Source of the DNA: Solibacillus sp. FSL R7-0682
GTDB lineage: Bacteria > Bacillota > Bacilli > Bacillales_A > Planococcaceae
DNA length: 64,000 nucleotides
Direction of reading: 5' to 3'
Assembly (NCBI RefSeq): GCF_038005985.1
Contig: NZ_JBBOUI010000001.1
Span: 2,624,001-2,688,000, forward strand
The notes under the pieces were generated by a model. That model ran no database searches and was not told where the DNA came from. It saw only the letters and a program-made list of their open reading frames with translations. Shown here piece by piece: positions 26,321 through 35,377 of the stretch (the stretch's first letter is position 1; the number at the start of each line of letters is the position of its first letter). The translations under genes and the position numbers were made by a program.

Positions 26321-29300
26321 TTATGCTTTTAATTTCGCATAGATCTCTTTCCAAATTGCTAATCGACTCTCTTCTTGTAATAATAAACGCTCTGTTGCAA
26401 TTTGCTCAATTGCTTGCTCAAGCAAATGTTGTCGCAACCCTTCTGCTTCAATTGAGATAAAGCTTGTTGCCCATTCAATTAATTTTGTTTTTTCATTATT
26501 TAAATACTTTTGGGCATCGGGTTTTGTTAATTGTTCTAGTGCATCACGAAGCTGCATTTTATCATCTTTTTCAAAGAATGATTTAACATTTTTGAAGTGT
26601 GATTTAACGCCTGTATAAGGTGAAGCGTCATTAAATGGACCTGTGTAATCCATTAGCTTAGGCTCAGTTCCCTCATAGGCAATAAATGCAAAGCTTGGGT
26701 TTAGTTCTTTTAATTCACGAGCTTCTTCCTTAAAGCGCTCCTTCATTTTCTTTTCAATAAACTGCGCTAAACGGAAATTCGTTACACGTAATTCTTGTGC
26801 AAAGTCAAAGCTTAATGCTTGCAATACTTCCTTCAACGCCGTTTCTAAAGCAGCTTGTGCTGGCATTTGAGCAAAAGTCGATGGGTTATAGCTTTCACGG
26901 AAGAAGTCTGGATAACGATAATACACACGTTGTAAAACGTAATAGAGTAATTCTTCTAACTCTTGCTTTGTTTCACTTTCAGTCATAGCTGTTTGTGTTG
27001 CTTGGAATTTCCCTCGCACATGCTTCTCTAATTGGGACAACTCGTCTAAACGCTCATCTTTACGCTTTAAGTTTTCTTCGGTTTGGACAATTAAATCATG
27101 CAAACGAGCTTCTGTTTTGTCTACTTCTTCTTGTAACGCCTGTACCGCAATCCCCATAAGCTCATCATTTAAGAAGTGATGGAATGCATCTTCAAATGGC
27201 GCCAAACCAGAGTCATGCTCTTTTTGCTCTTGCTTTTCTTTTAATGCGAGTAGACTTGATACACCGTATAAACGCGGGAAGCGAATCCCAAAGCGTTGTA
27301 ATTCCGAGCGTACATAGCCCTTAACTTCTTCCTCTTCTTCCATTGTCGATGCTAAGTCAATTGCATTTACAACGAAGAACATTTTATCCAATTCAAACGC
27401 ATCTTTCACACGTCCTAATTGAATTAAGAACTCACGGTCTGCCTTCGCAAATGCATGGTTGTAATACGTGATGAAAAGAATCGCATCCGCATTACGAATA
27501 TAATCAAAGGCAACACCTGTATGGCGTGCATTAATCGAATCTGCTCCTGGTGTATCTACTAAAGTTACACCCATTCGAGTTAATGGAGAATCGAAGTAGA
27601 AATCAATATTATCTACGAAGCAAGAACGATTTTCTTGTGCAACAAATTTTTCAAAATCATGGCGTTCTACACGGATTGTTGTGCCTAATTTTGTAATAAA
27701 GGTTTCATAGCCTTCAGAATATGCTCGAATAAAAGATTTATGCACATTCAATCGCTCATCTGTTAACTGAACAGCTAGCCCTTCCTTTGCACGATCAAAT
27801 GCTTCTTGCAATGATTGTACTTGTAAGCCAATTGCTGCATAAGAGCCTTGAATATCTTCTAATAATTGCGCTTCGTTCTTTAAATGGACATCAGCCGTCT
27901 CATGTGGATGCTCTGGTGTAACGGGACGGATTTTATTAATCGCTGCAGTAGTCGGGTTTGGTGAAACGGGTAATACTCGCTCTCCCATTAGCGCATTCGA
28001 AAAGCTGGATTTTCCAGCACTAAACGCACCGAATAATGCAATTGTAAAATCACGTTTCTTTAGCCGTTCCACTTTTTTCGTTAAGAAGCTTGCCACCTCT
28101 TTAAAGCCATGGACATCACTGACAACTTCTGCTGTTTTTAATGCCTTTTGAATAACGTTCTCCGCGCTTAAGCCAGAACCAATCTTATCTACGATTTGTT
28201 CTGTTTGCTCTACAATTATTTCTTCTTTTGGCTGTAACATTGATTCTTCAAATGGTCGTATATCTTTTAATGCTTGTTCATGATCTCGCGTCCATTTTTC
28301 TAAATGAATTTTTGATTCTGCACGTAATTCATTGGATACTTGTGTCATAAGTTTTTGGCTAAATGCTTCAAACTTTTCAATTTGTAAAATATGCTGAATT
28401 GCTTGTACTTTGTCAGACATAGCATTGATTTTTAATTTCACTGGTGCTGAAACTTCTGTTGCAACTTGCTCTAATACGCTCTTTTGCTCTAGTTTCCATG
28501 CATCTGTTTCCTGGATAAAGTAACGCTTCGCCGCCTCAGAAACACGGTTTGCAAAGTTTAATACCGCATCACCTGTAATGACTGTACTTTTTTGCAATTG
28601 CCCCTCTATCACACTAAATGGCATGCCAAACTGCTTCGCATCAATTGCTGCCGCACGCTCATCTGTAAGCGCACCTACATCCTTTAATGCCGTCTTCATA
28701 AGTGCTTTCATATGCCCAGCAATTTGTGAGTTCACTACATGCTTAAACGCTTCAAATACTTCTTCAGTACGTCGTTCACGCTCTTCGACCGTTTTCTTTT
28801 TCGCAGTAAAGAAACCACCTACTTTAAAGTCATCCTGCTGACTTTCTAAATAGGCACGTAATTTTTCGCGTACATCAGATGGCATAATGGCAGCATTCGC
28901 AAGAAGTTCTTTTCGATTTTCATCGAATAATTTATCCCACTGTTCGAACGAGAACAACTCTGTTTGTCGTGTTAATTTTTCATACTGCTCTATAATGTCA
29001 AATCGATTTGTCCAGTCATCCTCTGTTACTAACTCTGCATATGTTTCAAAACGATCTTGCTTTTCTTCTACTAAATAGTTTTCATGCTCATGTTGAAGTT
29101 TTGTTAATGTATTCTCCGCAGTTAAAATCAATTGTTCCTGCCAGTCATTCATAGAATCCATTACAATTTTTTTTACTTTATCAAAGTCATTGTTCGGTAA
29201 ATCTTTGTCGCGTAAAGAAGTAAAGAAAATATCTTTCGGATACACACCCCATGCTGCAAAAGAGTTATGCACGGATTGCTTAAATTCATCAAAGGATAAT

Positions 29301-29932
29301 TCCGCATCACGGTGCTTATCAATTTGATTGACGATTAAATAAACATTCGGATTGTATTTCATTAATTGCTTTGTAAATTGGAAATTCAGTTCTGATTGGA
29401 CATGGTTATAATCCATCGTATAGAACACCATATCTGCAATATGAAGTGCTGACTCAGTACTCATTGCATGGGCATCATCCGTCGAGTCTACACCTGGTGT
29501 ATCCATTACCGTAACGCCAAGAGGAAGACTTGATTTGCTATGTCCAATCTCAATTTGAGATACAAGCTCACCATTCTTACTTAACTCTTTTACTTGTTTT
29601 ATATCAAATCCCGCAGAGAATTTTACTGGTTTTTCATTGTGCATGTAAACGATTGCAAAATCCTCTTCTGATTTATGCACTTTTACGATATTTGCACTTG
29701 TTGGAATTGGACTTGCAGCTAAAATATTCTCACCAGAGAGTGCATTAATCATGCTCGATTTACCAGCGGAGAAATGCCCTGCAAAGCCAATAACAAATTC
29801 CTTTTGTAATAATTTTCTTGCAAATAAATTTAGCTTTTCAACACGTTCTGAATCTTCGTTTTCTTTATAAATTATGTATTGTAAAGCTGATTGCTGTAAT
29901 AGCTGTTGAATTTTTCCATCAAATGAACTCAT
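26321..29932 (-). CDS. dynA: Tandem dynamin-like GTPase DynA
   Basis: A 1203-residue protein made of two fused dynamin-like halves, the architecture of B. subtilis DynA (YpbR, about 1190). The first GTPase has GHFSAGKSS (about 52-60), DTPGVDS and VNQID. The second has GAFSAGKSS (about 630), DTPGADS and VNAID. Long helical stalks follow each GTPase. DynA tethers and fuses membranes and helps cells survive membrane damage and phage. The start chosen is ATG 29932 after AGAGGGGTTATAATT; the 18 codons upstream lack a ribosome binding site. Confidence 0.95.
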   Translation of the reverse strand: MSSFDGKIQQLLQQSALQYIIYKENEDSERVEKLNLFARKLLQKEFVIGFAGHFSAGKSSMINALSGENILAASPIPTSANIVKVHKSEEDFAIVYMHNEKPVKFSAGFDIKQVKELSKNGELVSQIEIGHSKSSLPLGVTVMDTPGVDSTDDAHAMSTESALHIADMVFYTMDYNHVQSELNFQFTKQLMKYNPNVYLIVNQIDKHRDAELSFDEFKQSVHNSFAAWGVYPKDIFFTSLRDKDLPNNDFDKVKKIVMDSMNDWQEQLILTAENTLTKLQHEHENYLVEEKQDRFETYAELVTEDDWTNRFDIIEQYEKLTRQTELFSFEQWDKLFDENRKELLANAAIMPSDVREKLRAYLESQQDDFKVGGFFTAKKKTVEERERRTEEVFEAFKHVVNSQIAGHMKALMKTALKDVGALTDERAAAIDAKQFGMPFSVIEGQLQKSTVITGDAVLNFANRVSEAAKRYFIQETDAWKLEQKSVLEQVATEVSAPVKLKINAMSDKVQAIQHILQIEKFEAFSQKLMTQVSNELRAESKIHLEKWTRDHEQALKDIRPFEESMLQPKEEIIVEQTEQIVDKIGSGLSAENVIQKALKTAEVVSDVHGFKEVASFLTKKVERLKKRDFTIALFGAFSAGKSSFSNALMGERVLPVSPNPTTAAINKIRPVTPEHPHETADVHLKNEAQLLEDIQGSYAAIGLQVQSLQEAFDRAKEGLAVQLTDERLNVHKSFIRAYSEGYETFITKLGTTIRVERHDFEKFVAQENRSCFVDNIDFYFDSPLTRMGVTLVDTPGADSINARHTGVAFDYIRNADAILFITYYNHAFAKADREFLIQLGRVKDAFELDKMFFVVNAIDLASTMEEEEEVKGYVRSELQRFGIRFPRLYGVSSLLALKEKQEQKEHDSGLAPFEDAFHHFLNDELMGIAVQALQEEVDKTEARLHDLIVQTEENLKRKDERLDELSQLEKHVRGKFQATQTAMTESETKQELEELLYYVLQRVYYRYPDFFRESYNPSTFAQMPAQAALETALKEVLQALSFDFAQELRVTNFRLAQFIEKKMKERFKEEARELKELNPSFAFIAYEGTEPKLMDYTGPFNDASPYTGVKSHFKNVKSFFEKDDKMQLRDALEQLTKPDAQKYLNNEKTKLIEWATSFISIEAEGLRQHLLEQAIEQIATERLLLQEESRLAIWKEIYAKLKA

Positions 29933-30123
29933 AATTATAACCCCTCTTAGCCTTAAAATGTTCACAAATCTATAGTACCATGAACGCAACAGAAAAACGG
30001 CTAATATTTCATAAAAATTATTGTTCCAGTCGAGATTTTCTCAAAATTTCAATATAAACAACTAAAAAACTCTCATGAATTTTATATTTAAATAGTAATT
30101 TTTTTAATTTTTTTATAAATAAA

Positions 30124-30170
30124 GCCCCATTTTATACATACCAGCTATATGCTGGCATCTATAATGGAGC
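30124..30170 (-). terminator. Terminator of the rsbQ-PAS/GGDEF unit
   Basis: A long interrupted stem on the minus strand (GCTCCATT...AATGGGGC outside, GATGCCAGC...GCTGGTATG inside) ends in TTTATTT, 21 bases past the ancestral stop codon of the GGDEF gene. Its position supports that gene's original 3' end at 30191. Confidence 0.75.
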
Positions 30171-30190
30171 AATGAATATTCATATTTTAT

Positions 30191-31165
30191 TTATACTTTA
30201 TACAATGTCGCCTGATTTCTACCATTTCTTTTTGATTGGTATAATGCTTCATCTGCATGTTGTAAAATCGTTTCTTCATTCTCTAAATCGTTAAATGTTG
30301 CACAACCGATACTAACTGTTAAGTGATTAATTGTCGGCCAATTATATTGGGCGATAAGCTCATTATATTGTTGTGCAATTCTTAAAGCTTTCTTTTCATT
30401 TGTATTCCCAAGTAATATTGTAAACTCTTACCCACCAAAGCGTGCAACGGTATCAGTTGGGTGAGCATATTCTTTTAATATTATTGCCAAATGTGTAAGG
30501 ACAATATCTCCTACGTGATGACCGTATGTGTCATTCACTTGTTTGAAATGATCAATGTCAATAATTAGTAAAGAAAAGGGTATTTCTTTTAACTTATATT
30601 GCTCCATATGAGCCTCTAATTGCATTTGGAAAAAACGTCTGTTCGCAATACCTGTTAACTTATCCGTATTTGAAATTTCTACGAGTTCATTGTGAATCGC
30701 CAATAATTGAAATTGCTTCTTTTCAATTTCATTATAAATTTGTTGTAATTGTTCAAATGCCCTATTTTTTTCTGCATAAGCATCCTCTAATAAAACTTTT
30801 GTATGACGCAATTCTCGTTCATAATCAATGCGCTTTTTCATTTGAACTAAAGTGATGTCAATGAAGTACTTTCCATTCCCTTCATATCTTTTAGCATTCA
30901 TAATAAACGGAATGCTCTCCCCATCCTTATTGAAGAAATGAATATACAGTTCATCCACCTGCTCATGCATTGTCATACACGGATAAAAATACGAATGAAA
31001 TATTAATTTATTTCCAGGTGGTAATAAATCCTCAATATGTTTCCCCTTTAATTCATCACTATTGTATTGAGTCCATTTGAGAAATGTATCGTTTACTTCC
31101 AAAATTTGATATTCCAGATTAAGCGATATAAACCCACAAGGCATAAAATTTATTCGTGAATCCAT
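30191..31165 (-). pseudogene. PAS-GGDEF diguanylate cyclase interrupted by a stop in the GGDEF motif
   Basis: The first 245 codons give a PAS domain (about 5-110), a coiled-coil linker (about 115-165) and the first half of a GGDEF domain, ending RFGG. The next codon is TAA (30428-30430), and the same frame continues as EFTILLG for 78 more codons (…LTVSIGCATF…ADEALYQSKRNGRNQA…) to a normal stop at 30191. The sequence therefore reads RFGG-stop-EF. A single G-to-T change would turn a GAA (giving the active variant GGEEF) into TAA. As read, no complete cyclase can be made; a truncated PAS protein could be. The gene starts ten bases after rsbQ and belongs to the same unit. Confidence 0.85.
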
Positions 31166-31175
31166 AACTACTCTC

Positions 31176-31976
31176 CTAAACTTGATGTAAATATTGTTTA
31201 ATAATATTTGCTGTTTGTATTGGCTGACTTACATGTGGATAATGTCCCCGAACATCCATAATAACAAGTTTACTATTTTTTATTTGTTTATGTAAGAAAT
31301 GCCCCACTTCAATTGGTACAATACTATCGTTTGAACACTGTAATATTAATGTCGGAATTTCTAGATTTCTTATTGCCTTTCTATAATCACTATAAAAAGT
31401 TACTTCGGCAAATTCACGTCCTACACGAGGATTTGAAGAAGCAAAACTATATTCTAATTTCTTCGTTAGTTGGTGATCACTTTGTTCATCCATTGCGATT
31501 GGTGCCATATAGCTCGCCCAACCAGTAAAGTTCATTTCCATCATTTCTAATAAGCCTTCAATATCTTCTCGTTCAAATCCACCTTTATACTCTCCATCAT
31601 TTAAATAGCAAGGTGATGGACCTACCATAATCATTTTAGAAAAATATTCAGGATACTCAATTGCTGCAATAGCACCAATCATCGAACTGACCGAATGTCC
31701 AATAAAAATTATATTTTCCAAATTCAAATCTTGAATAATATCAATAACATCTTGTGCATAGCCCTTCAAGTCTTTGTATTTCTGCGAGCTATAAGCATTT
31801 AAATCAGACTGACCAGACCCAACATAATCAAATAAAATTATTCGGTAATCTTCTAAAAAATTTGATAAAATATGCTGCCACATTTTTTGATCGCAACCAA
31901 ATCCATGAGCTAACATTACTACTTGCTCTCCTTGACCAATAATGTTGACATGATTTCGCGTACGAATATTAACCAT
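31176..31976 (-). CDS. rsbQ: RsbQ-type alpha/beta hydrolase
   Basis: A 266-residue alpha/beta hydrolase closely resembling B. subtilis RsbQ (269 residues). Shared blocks include GFGCDQ, ILFDYVGSG, the nucleophile elbow GHSVSS, MVGPSPCYLND, the acid in CSNDSIVP and the histidine in RGHYPHVS. RsbQ is thought to supply a small molecule sensed by the PAS domain of its partner RsbP in energy-stress signalling. Here the adjacent partner is a PAS-GGDEF protein instead of the RsbP phosphatase. The start chosen is ATG 31976 after GAGG; an ATG at 31991 is possible. The same D14/KAI2-like family includes plant strigolactone and karrikin receptors. Confidence 0.9.
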   Translation of the reverse strand: MVNIRTRNHVNIIGQGEQVVMLAHGFGCDQKMWQHILSNFLEDYRIILFDYVGSGQSDLNAYSSQKYKDLKGYAQDVIDIIQDLNLENIIFIGHSVSSMIGAIAAIEYPEYFSKMIMVGPSPCYLNDGEYKGGFEREDIEGLLEMMEMNFTGWASYMAPIAMDEQSDHQLTKKLEYSFASSNPRVGREFAEVTFYSDYRKAIRNLEIPTLILQCSNDSIVPIEVGHFLHKQIKNSKLVIMDVRGHYPHVSQPIQTANIIKQYLHQV

Positions 31977-32082
31977 TTTCAATTGCCTCATTTCCAGTTT
32001 TCTTACCCATTATTTTGAATGATAGTGGCAAAAATTGCTACCTCTTTTCTGGAGTTATCGAAATTTGTCCAAAATAAAAAAC

Positions 32083-32107
32083 CGCATATGTTTAATAACA
32101 TCATGCG
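32083..32107 (-). terminator. Terminator of the Fur-box small transcript
   Basis: On the minus strand CGCAT-G-ATGTT pairs with AACAT-ATGCG around ATTA, then GTTTTTTATTTT. It lies about 60 bases past the stop of the 26-codon ORF. Confidence 0.75.
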
Positions 32108-32163
32108 ATTCAATAATAAATTGATATATAAGATAAATTGTATTAATTATTTATTAGGCAAAT

Positions 32164-32244
32164 TTATTTAACAGTATTTTTTAAAACATAATTACCAATT
32201 GCAAAATATGCTATTAAAGTCACACCAACGAATGTATAAAGCAT
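32164..32244 (-). CDS. 26-residue hydrophobic peptide under a Fur box
   Basis: ATG at 32244 follows GAGGGTGGTGTATAG. The peptide MLYTFVGVTLIAYFAIGNYV plus LKNTVK has one membrane segment (about 3-20) and a basic tail, the look of a single-pass membrane microprotein. A near-perfect promoter and a perfect Fur-type operator lie directly upstream and a terminator follows, giving a transcript of roughly 200 bases. B. subtilis has small Fur-controlled proteins (FbpA/B/C) and the Fur-controlled sRNA FsrA, but I see no sequence match to them. The transcript could act as RNA, peptide or both. Confidence 0.6.
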   Translation of the reverse strand: MLYTFVGVTLIAYFAIGNYVLKNTVK

Positions 32245-32266
32245 TCTATACACCACCCTCAGTTAT

Positions 32267-32283
32267 TTGATAATCATTATCAA
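32267..32283. promoter_or_regulatory. Fur box
   Basis: TTGATAATCATTATCAA is a perfect 8-1-8 inverted repeat and contains the B. subtilis Fur consensus TGATAATNATTATCA without mismatch. It covers the predicted transcription start of the minus-strand promoter at 32288-32316, an ideal repressor position. Confidence 0.85.
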
Positions 32284-32287
32284 TTCA

Positions 32288-32316
32288 ATTATATATCTCC
32301 CTCTTTCAAACGTCAA
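32288..32316 (-). promoter_or_regulatory. Strong sigma-A promoter of the Fur-controlled small transcript
   Basis: TTGACG, 17 bases, TATAAT on the minus strand. Confidence 0.75.
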
Positions 32317-32393
32317 CCGCATTATCTTTTTCTATACATCTACTTAAGTCACATGTTAAGATGGAAAAAAAGTTTGGAAAGGGTGAGACATAG

Positions 32394-32855
32394 TTGAGTA
32401 ATTCAAAGCATATACAGACAATTTTAAATGGGACTATCAATTCATTAAAAACGATATTACCGATGAATATAGATGTTTCAACTCCGACAATCGAACCAGA
32501 ACCCTACATACAGAAAGAGATGGGTGTGCTAATTGGACTAGTTGGTGATTTAAAAGGAAGAATCATTATAGATGGCTCCCCTGAAATTTTTAGTGCAGTT
32601 GGTTCAGCGATGTTCGGCATGCCCCTCGAAGGTCCAATGCTAGAATCATTCACAGGTGAATTAGGCAATATGATCGCTGGTAATCTTTGTACATTTGTTG
32701 GACAGGACAACCTCGAACTTGATATTACGCCACCAACTGTAATGGTTGGGAATACTAAGCTTTACGGCTTCCAGCAAGCGTTTAAAATTCCAGCAATTAT
32801 TGAAGGTGCTGGCGACATTTTTATTTTATATACAATTGATAACGAAGAAGAATAG
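32394..32855 (+). CDS. cheX: CheX-type CheY-P phosphatase
   Basis: A 153-residue cytosolic protein of the CheC/CheX/FliY phosphatase family. The catalytic ExxN motif lies in ESFTGELGNMIAGN (about 82-95; E and N spaced by two), present once as expected for CheX. CheX dephosphorylates CheY-P to reset the flagellar switch. The gene stands alone, away from any chemotaxis operon in the window. The start is TTG 32394 behind GGGTGAG. It is monocistronic with its own terminator. Confidence 0.85.
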   Translation: MSNSKHIQTILNGTINSLKTILPMNIDVSTPTIEPEPYIQKEMGVLIGLVGDLKGRIIIDGSPEIFSAVGSAMFGMPLEGPMLESFTGELGNMIAGNLCTFVGQDNLELDITPPTVMVGNTKLYGFQQAFKIPAIIEGAGDIFILYTIDNEEE

Positions 32856-32868
32856 TTACTTTTTGACT

Positions 32869-32890
32869 AACACGCAAATATTTGCGTGTT
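32869..32890 (+). terminator. Terminator of cheX
   Basis: AACACGCAAAT pairs with ATTTGCGTGTT, followed by eight T. Confidence 0.9.
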
Positions 32891-32936
32891 TTTTTTCACA
32901 CTTTTTTCACAAAAACGGTAGTTAATAGTGAAAAAA
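32891..32936. promoter_or_regulatory. TTTTTTCAC repeats upstream of the oxidase operon
   Basis: TTTTTTCACA occurs twice with an 11-base period (about 32891-32911) and GTGAAAAAA follows in inverted orientation (32928-32936). The first copy merges with the cheX terminator T-tract. This is a possible operator for the ba3 oxidase genes starting at 33013; the regulator is unknown. Confidence 0.35.
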
Positions 32937-33012
32937 ATCACATCTTCCATCTTTACGTTCCAATATGATGAGAGCAGGAAGACACTTTAAGCGTTGATAG
33001 GAGGGTGAACAA

Positions 33013-33135
33013 ATGAGCAAACGAAAAAAGGCAGAAGAAAATTTAAAAGGGACCCTATACATGACTTTTGCTTTAGGGGCTATTATTATTGCCATTTGGG
33101 CTTATTGCTTCAATATTTTTATCGAACGTATGTAA
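33013..33135 (+). CDS. ba3-type cytochrome oxidase subunit IIa
   Basis: A 40-residue protein: a basic start (MSKRKKAEENLKG) and one membrane helix (about 15-34) ending in FIERM. This is the size and layout of the small IIa (CbaD-like) subunit of ba3-type oxidases, and it sits right before subunits II and I. AGGAGGGTGAACAA precedes the ATG. It is too short for routine ORF cut-offs and easily missed. Confidence 0.8.
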   Translation: MSKRKKAEENLKGTLYMTFALGAIIIAIWAYCFNIFIERM

Positions 33136-33162
33136 TGAAAGAGAAGGAAAGGAGTTACTTCC

Positions 33163-33660
33163 ATGCACTTACACAAATATGAAAAGTGGTGGCTCGTATT
33201 TGGATGCGGAACATTAGTCGCATTTTTAATTATTTTAGGTATCGGCGCATTCCATAACGGCACTCACCCAAACAATTCGAAGAAAACGATTAATTATGAA
33301 AAAGTGAATGAGATCGCACCATTTAATAATCCGGGTATACATAAAGTAAAAGGAAAAGAATGGGATTATGAAGTAGTTATTGTCGCATCGGCTTTCTACT
33401 ATGATCCTCCAGTAATTGAAGTACCACTTGGTGCAAAAGTGAAATTTATCGCAACAACGAAAGATGTCATTCATGGCTTCCAAGCAGCAGGTACAAATAT
33501 CAACATGATGTTAGAGCCAGGTTATATTTCTGAATATGTGGCAGAAATGAACCAAGCTGGTGAGTATTTAATTGTATGTAATGAGTATTGTGGTACTGGA
33601 CATACTGCAATGCATTCTATGTTAAAGGTGGTGGATGAAAATGCAACAGAAAGTCATTAA
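33163..33660 (+). CDS. ba3-type cytochrome c oxidase subunit II
   Basis: A 165-residue protein with one N-terminal membrane helix (about 10-30) and an extracytoplasmic cupredoxin domain. The CuA site is complete: the HGF histidine near 105, then CNEYCGTGHTAMHSM with two cysteines, a histidine and a methionine. It takes electrons from cytochrome c. The short form with a single helix is typical of ba3 oxidases. It overlaps the start of subunit I by about 20-26 bases. Confidence 0.93.
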   Translation: MHLHKYEKWWLVFGCGTLVAFLIILGIGAFHNGTHPNNSKKTINYEKVNEIAPFNNPGIHKVKGKEWDYEVVIVASAFYYDPPVIEVPLGAKVKFIATTKDVIHGFQAAGTNINMMLEPGYISEYVAEMNQAGEYLIVCNEYCGTGHTAMHSMLKVVDENATESH

Positions 33661-35299
33661 AAATGTAGATACGAAAGACGCGAAGCTTGTAATGGCACAT
33701 ATTTATGTTGCATTTTTCGCATTACTACTTGGTGGGTTAGCCGGTTTACTTCAAGTTTTAGTTCGCTCTGGTGAATTTACTATTCCAGGTGGCATTAAAA
33801 TTGGTTATTATCAAGTGCTAACCGTTCACGGTATACTTCTTGGATTAATTTTAACGACATTTTTTATTTTAGGATTCCAAATTGCAGCAGTAAGTCGAAC
33901 TGCTGGACCATTAACAAATTTACAACGTAAGTTAGGCTGGATTGGTTTTTGGACCATGACTATTGGTACTGCAATGGCTGCTGTCATGGTATTACTTAAT
34001 AAAGCTACAGTACTTTACACTTTTTATGCGCCTTTAAAGGCCCATTGGATTTTCTACTTAGGTTTAACGTTAGTTGTTGTTGGTTCATGGCTATTATGTG
34101 GTACTCAAATTATGAAATACTACCAATGGAAAAAAGAAAATCCAGGGCAAACAACACCGTTATTAACTTTTATGGCATTTGTCAATTCGATACTTTGGAT
34201 TACGTGTTCTCTAGGGGTTGCAGTTGAAGTATTATTCCAACTTTTACCGTGGTCACTAGGATTAATTGCTCGTATAGATGTCTTATTAACGCGTACATTA
34301 TTCTGGTATTTCGGGCATGCATTAGTATATTTCTGGTTATTACCAGCATATATGGCTTGGTATGTCATTGTACCAAAAATTATTGGAGCGAAAATCTTCT
34401 CTGATTCATTAGCACGTTTATCATTTATTTTATTTTTATTATTCTCATTCCCAGTTGGACTTCATCATCAGTTAACAGAACCTGGTATTGATGGCTTCTG
34501 GAAATTCATTCAAGTTACGTTAACATTCTTTGTTATCATTCCTTCGTTAATGACGGCATTTTCCTTGTTTGCGACGTTTGAATTGCGTGGACGAGAGCTC
34601 GGTAGTAAAGGGATTTTAGGTTGGTTCAAAAAGCTTCCATGGGGTGATTCACGTTTCTTATTACCGTTTATCGGAATGGTAGCTTTTATACCTGGGGGTG
34701 CTGGTGGTATCGTCAACGCTTCTTACCAAATGAACCAATTAGTTCATAATACGATTTGGGTAACAGGGCACTTCCATTTAACGGTCGCGACTGCAGTTGT
34801 ATTAACATTTTTTGGGGTAGCTTTCTGGCTAATTCCCCATTTAACTGGTCGTGTCTTAACACCAGCTTTAAATAAACTTGGCATTTATGTGGGCGTTCTG
34901 TGGGCGATTGGTATGGGAATAATGTCCTTATCGATGCACCTTGCAGGGTTATTAGGCGCACCAAGACGCTCTGATTATTCAGAATATGGTGGTGCTACTC
35001 AGGCCATGGATTGGATTCCTTATTCTATCGCACAAGCAGTGGGAGGGACGATTTTATTCGTAGCAATTATAATCATTACGTACATGGTCGTTCAATTAGC
35101 ATTCTTTGCTCCAAAAGGGCATGAAGAATTCCCAGTAGCTGAAGTTGCTCCAGGTGCTCAAAAAACACCGGCTATTTTAGAGAATTTTAAGCTTTGGGGC
35201 GTTATCGTAGTCGCATTAATCATATTTGCCTACACAATCCCTATTATCGAAATCGTAACAAACTCACCACTTGGCTCAACAGGATTTACGCCGTGGTAA
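33635..35299 (+). CDS. ba3-type cytochrome c oxidase subunit I
   Basis: A 554-residue membrane protein of the heme-copper oxidase superfamily, B-type (ba3/b(o/a)3). It has about 13 membrane helices, with haem and CuB histidines in TVHGILLG, FWYFGHALVYFWLLPAYMAWY, GLHHQLTEPG and WVTGHFHLTV. It reduces O2 to water and pumps protons; the B-type is usually a high-affinity oxidase used at low oxygen. The start is ATG 33635 or ATG 33641; the latter has better spacing to AAGGTGG. It ends before a strong terminator, so the operon is IIa-II-I without subunit III. Confidence 0.95.
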   Translation: MKMQQKVIKNVDTKDAKLVMAHIYVAFFALLLGGLAGLLQVLVRSGEFTIPGGIKIGYYQVLTVHGILLGLILTTFFILGFQIAAVSRTAGPLTNLQRKLGWIGFWTMTIGTAMAAVMVLLNKATVLYTFYAPLKAHWIFYLGLTLVVVGSWLLCGTQIMKYYQWKKENPGQTTPLLTFMAFVNSILWITCSLGVAVEVLFQLLPWSLGLIARIDVLLTRTLFWYFGHALVYFWLLPAYMAWYVIVPKIIGAKIFSDSLARLSFILFLLFSFPVGLHHQLTEPGIDGFWKFIQVTLTFFVIIPSLMTAFSLFATFELRGRELGSKGILGWFKKLPWGDSRFLLPFIGMVAFIPGGAGGIVNASYQMNQLVHNTIWVTGHFHLTVATAVVLTFFGVAFWLIPHLTGRVLTPALNKLGIYVGVLWAIGMGIMSLSMHLAGLLGAPRRSDYSEYGGATQAMDWIPYSIAQAVGGTILFVAIIIITYMVVQLAFFAPKGHEEFPVAEVAPGAQKTPAILENFKLWGVIVVALIIFAYTIPIIEIVTNSPLGSTGFTPW

Positions 35300-35344
35300 A
35301 TCATGTAACCCTCCCTTATCATTAATTATATTTCATCAAAAATG

Positions 35345-35371
35345 CCTCTCACCAATTTTTGTGGTGAGAGG
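35345..35371. terminator. Terminator of the ba3 oxidase operon
   Basis: CCTCTCACCA pairs with TGGTGAGAGG and is followed by TTCTTTTT. It also faces the convergent anti-sigma-like gene. Confidence 0.85.
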
Positions 35372-35377
35372 TTCTTT

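Noticed and set aside
29933-29989. 18-residue N-terminal extension of DynA
   Set aside because: A clear AGAGGGG site precedes ATG 29932 and family members start there.
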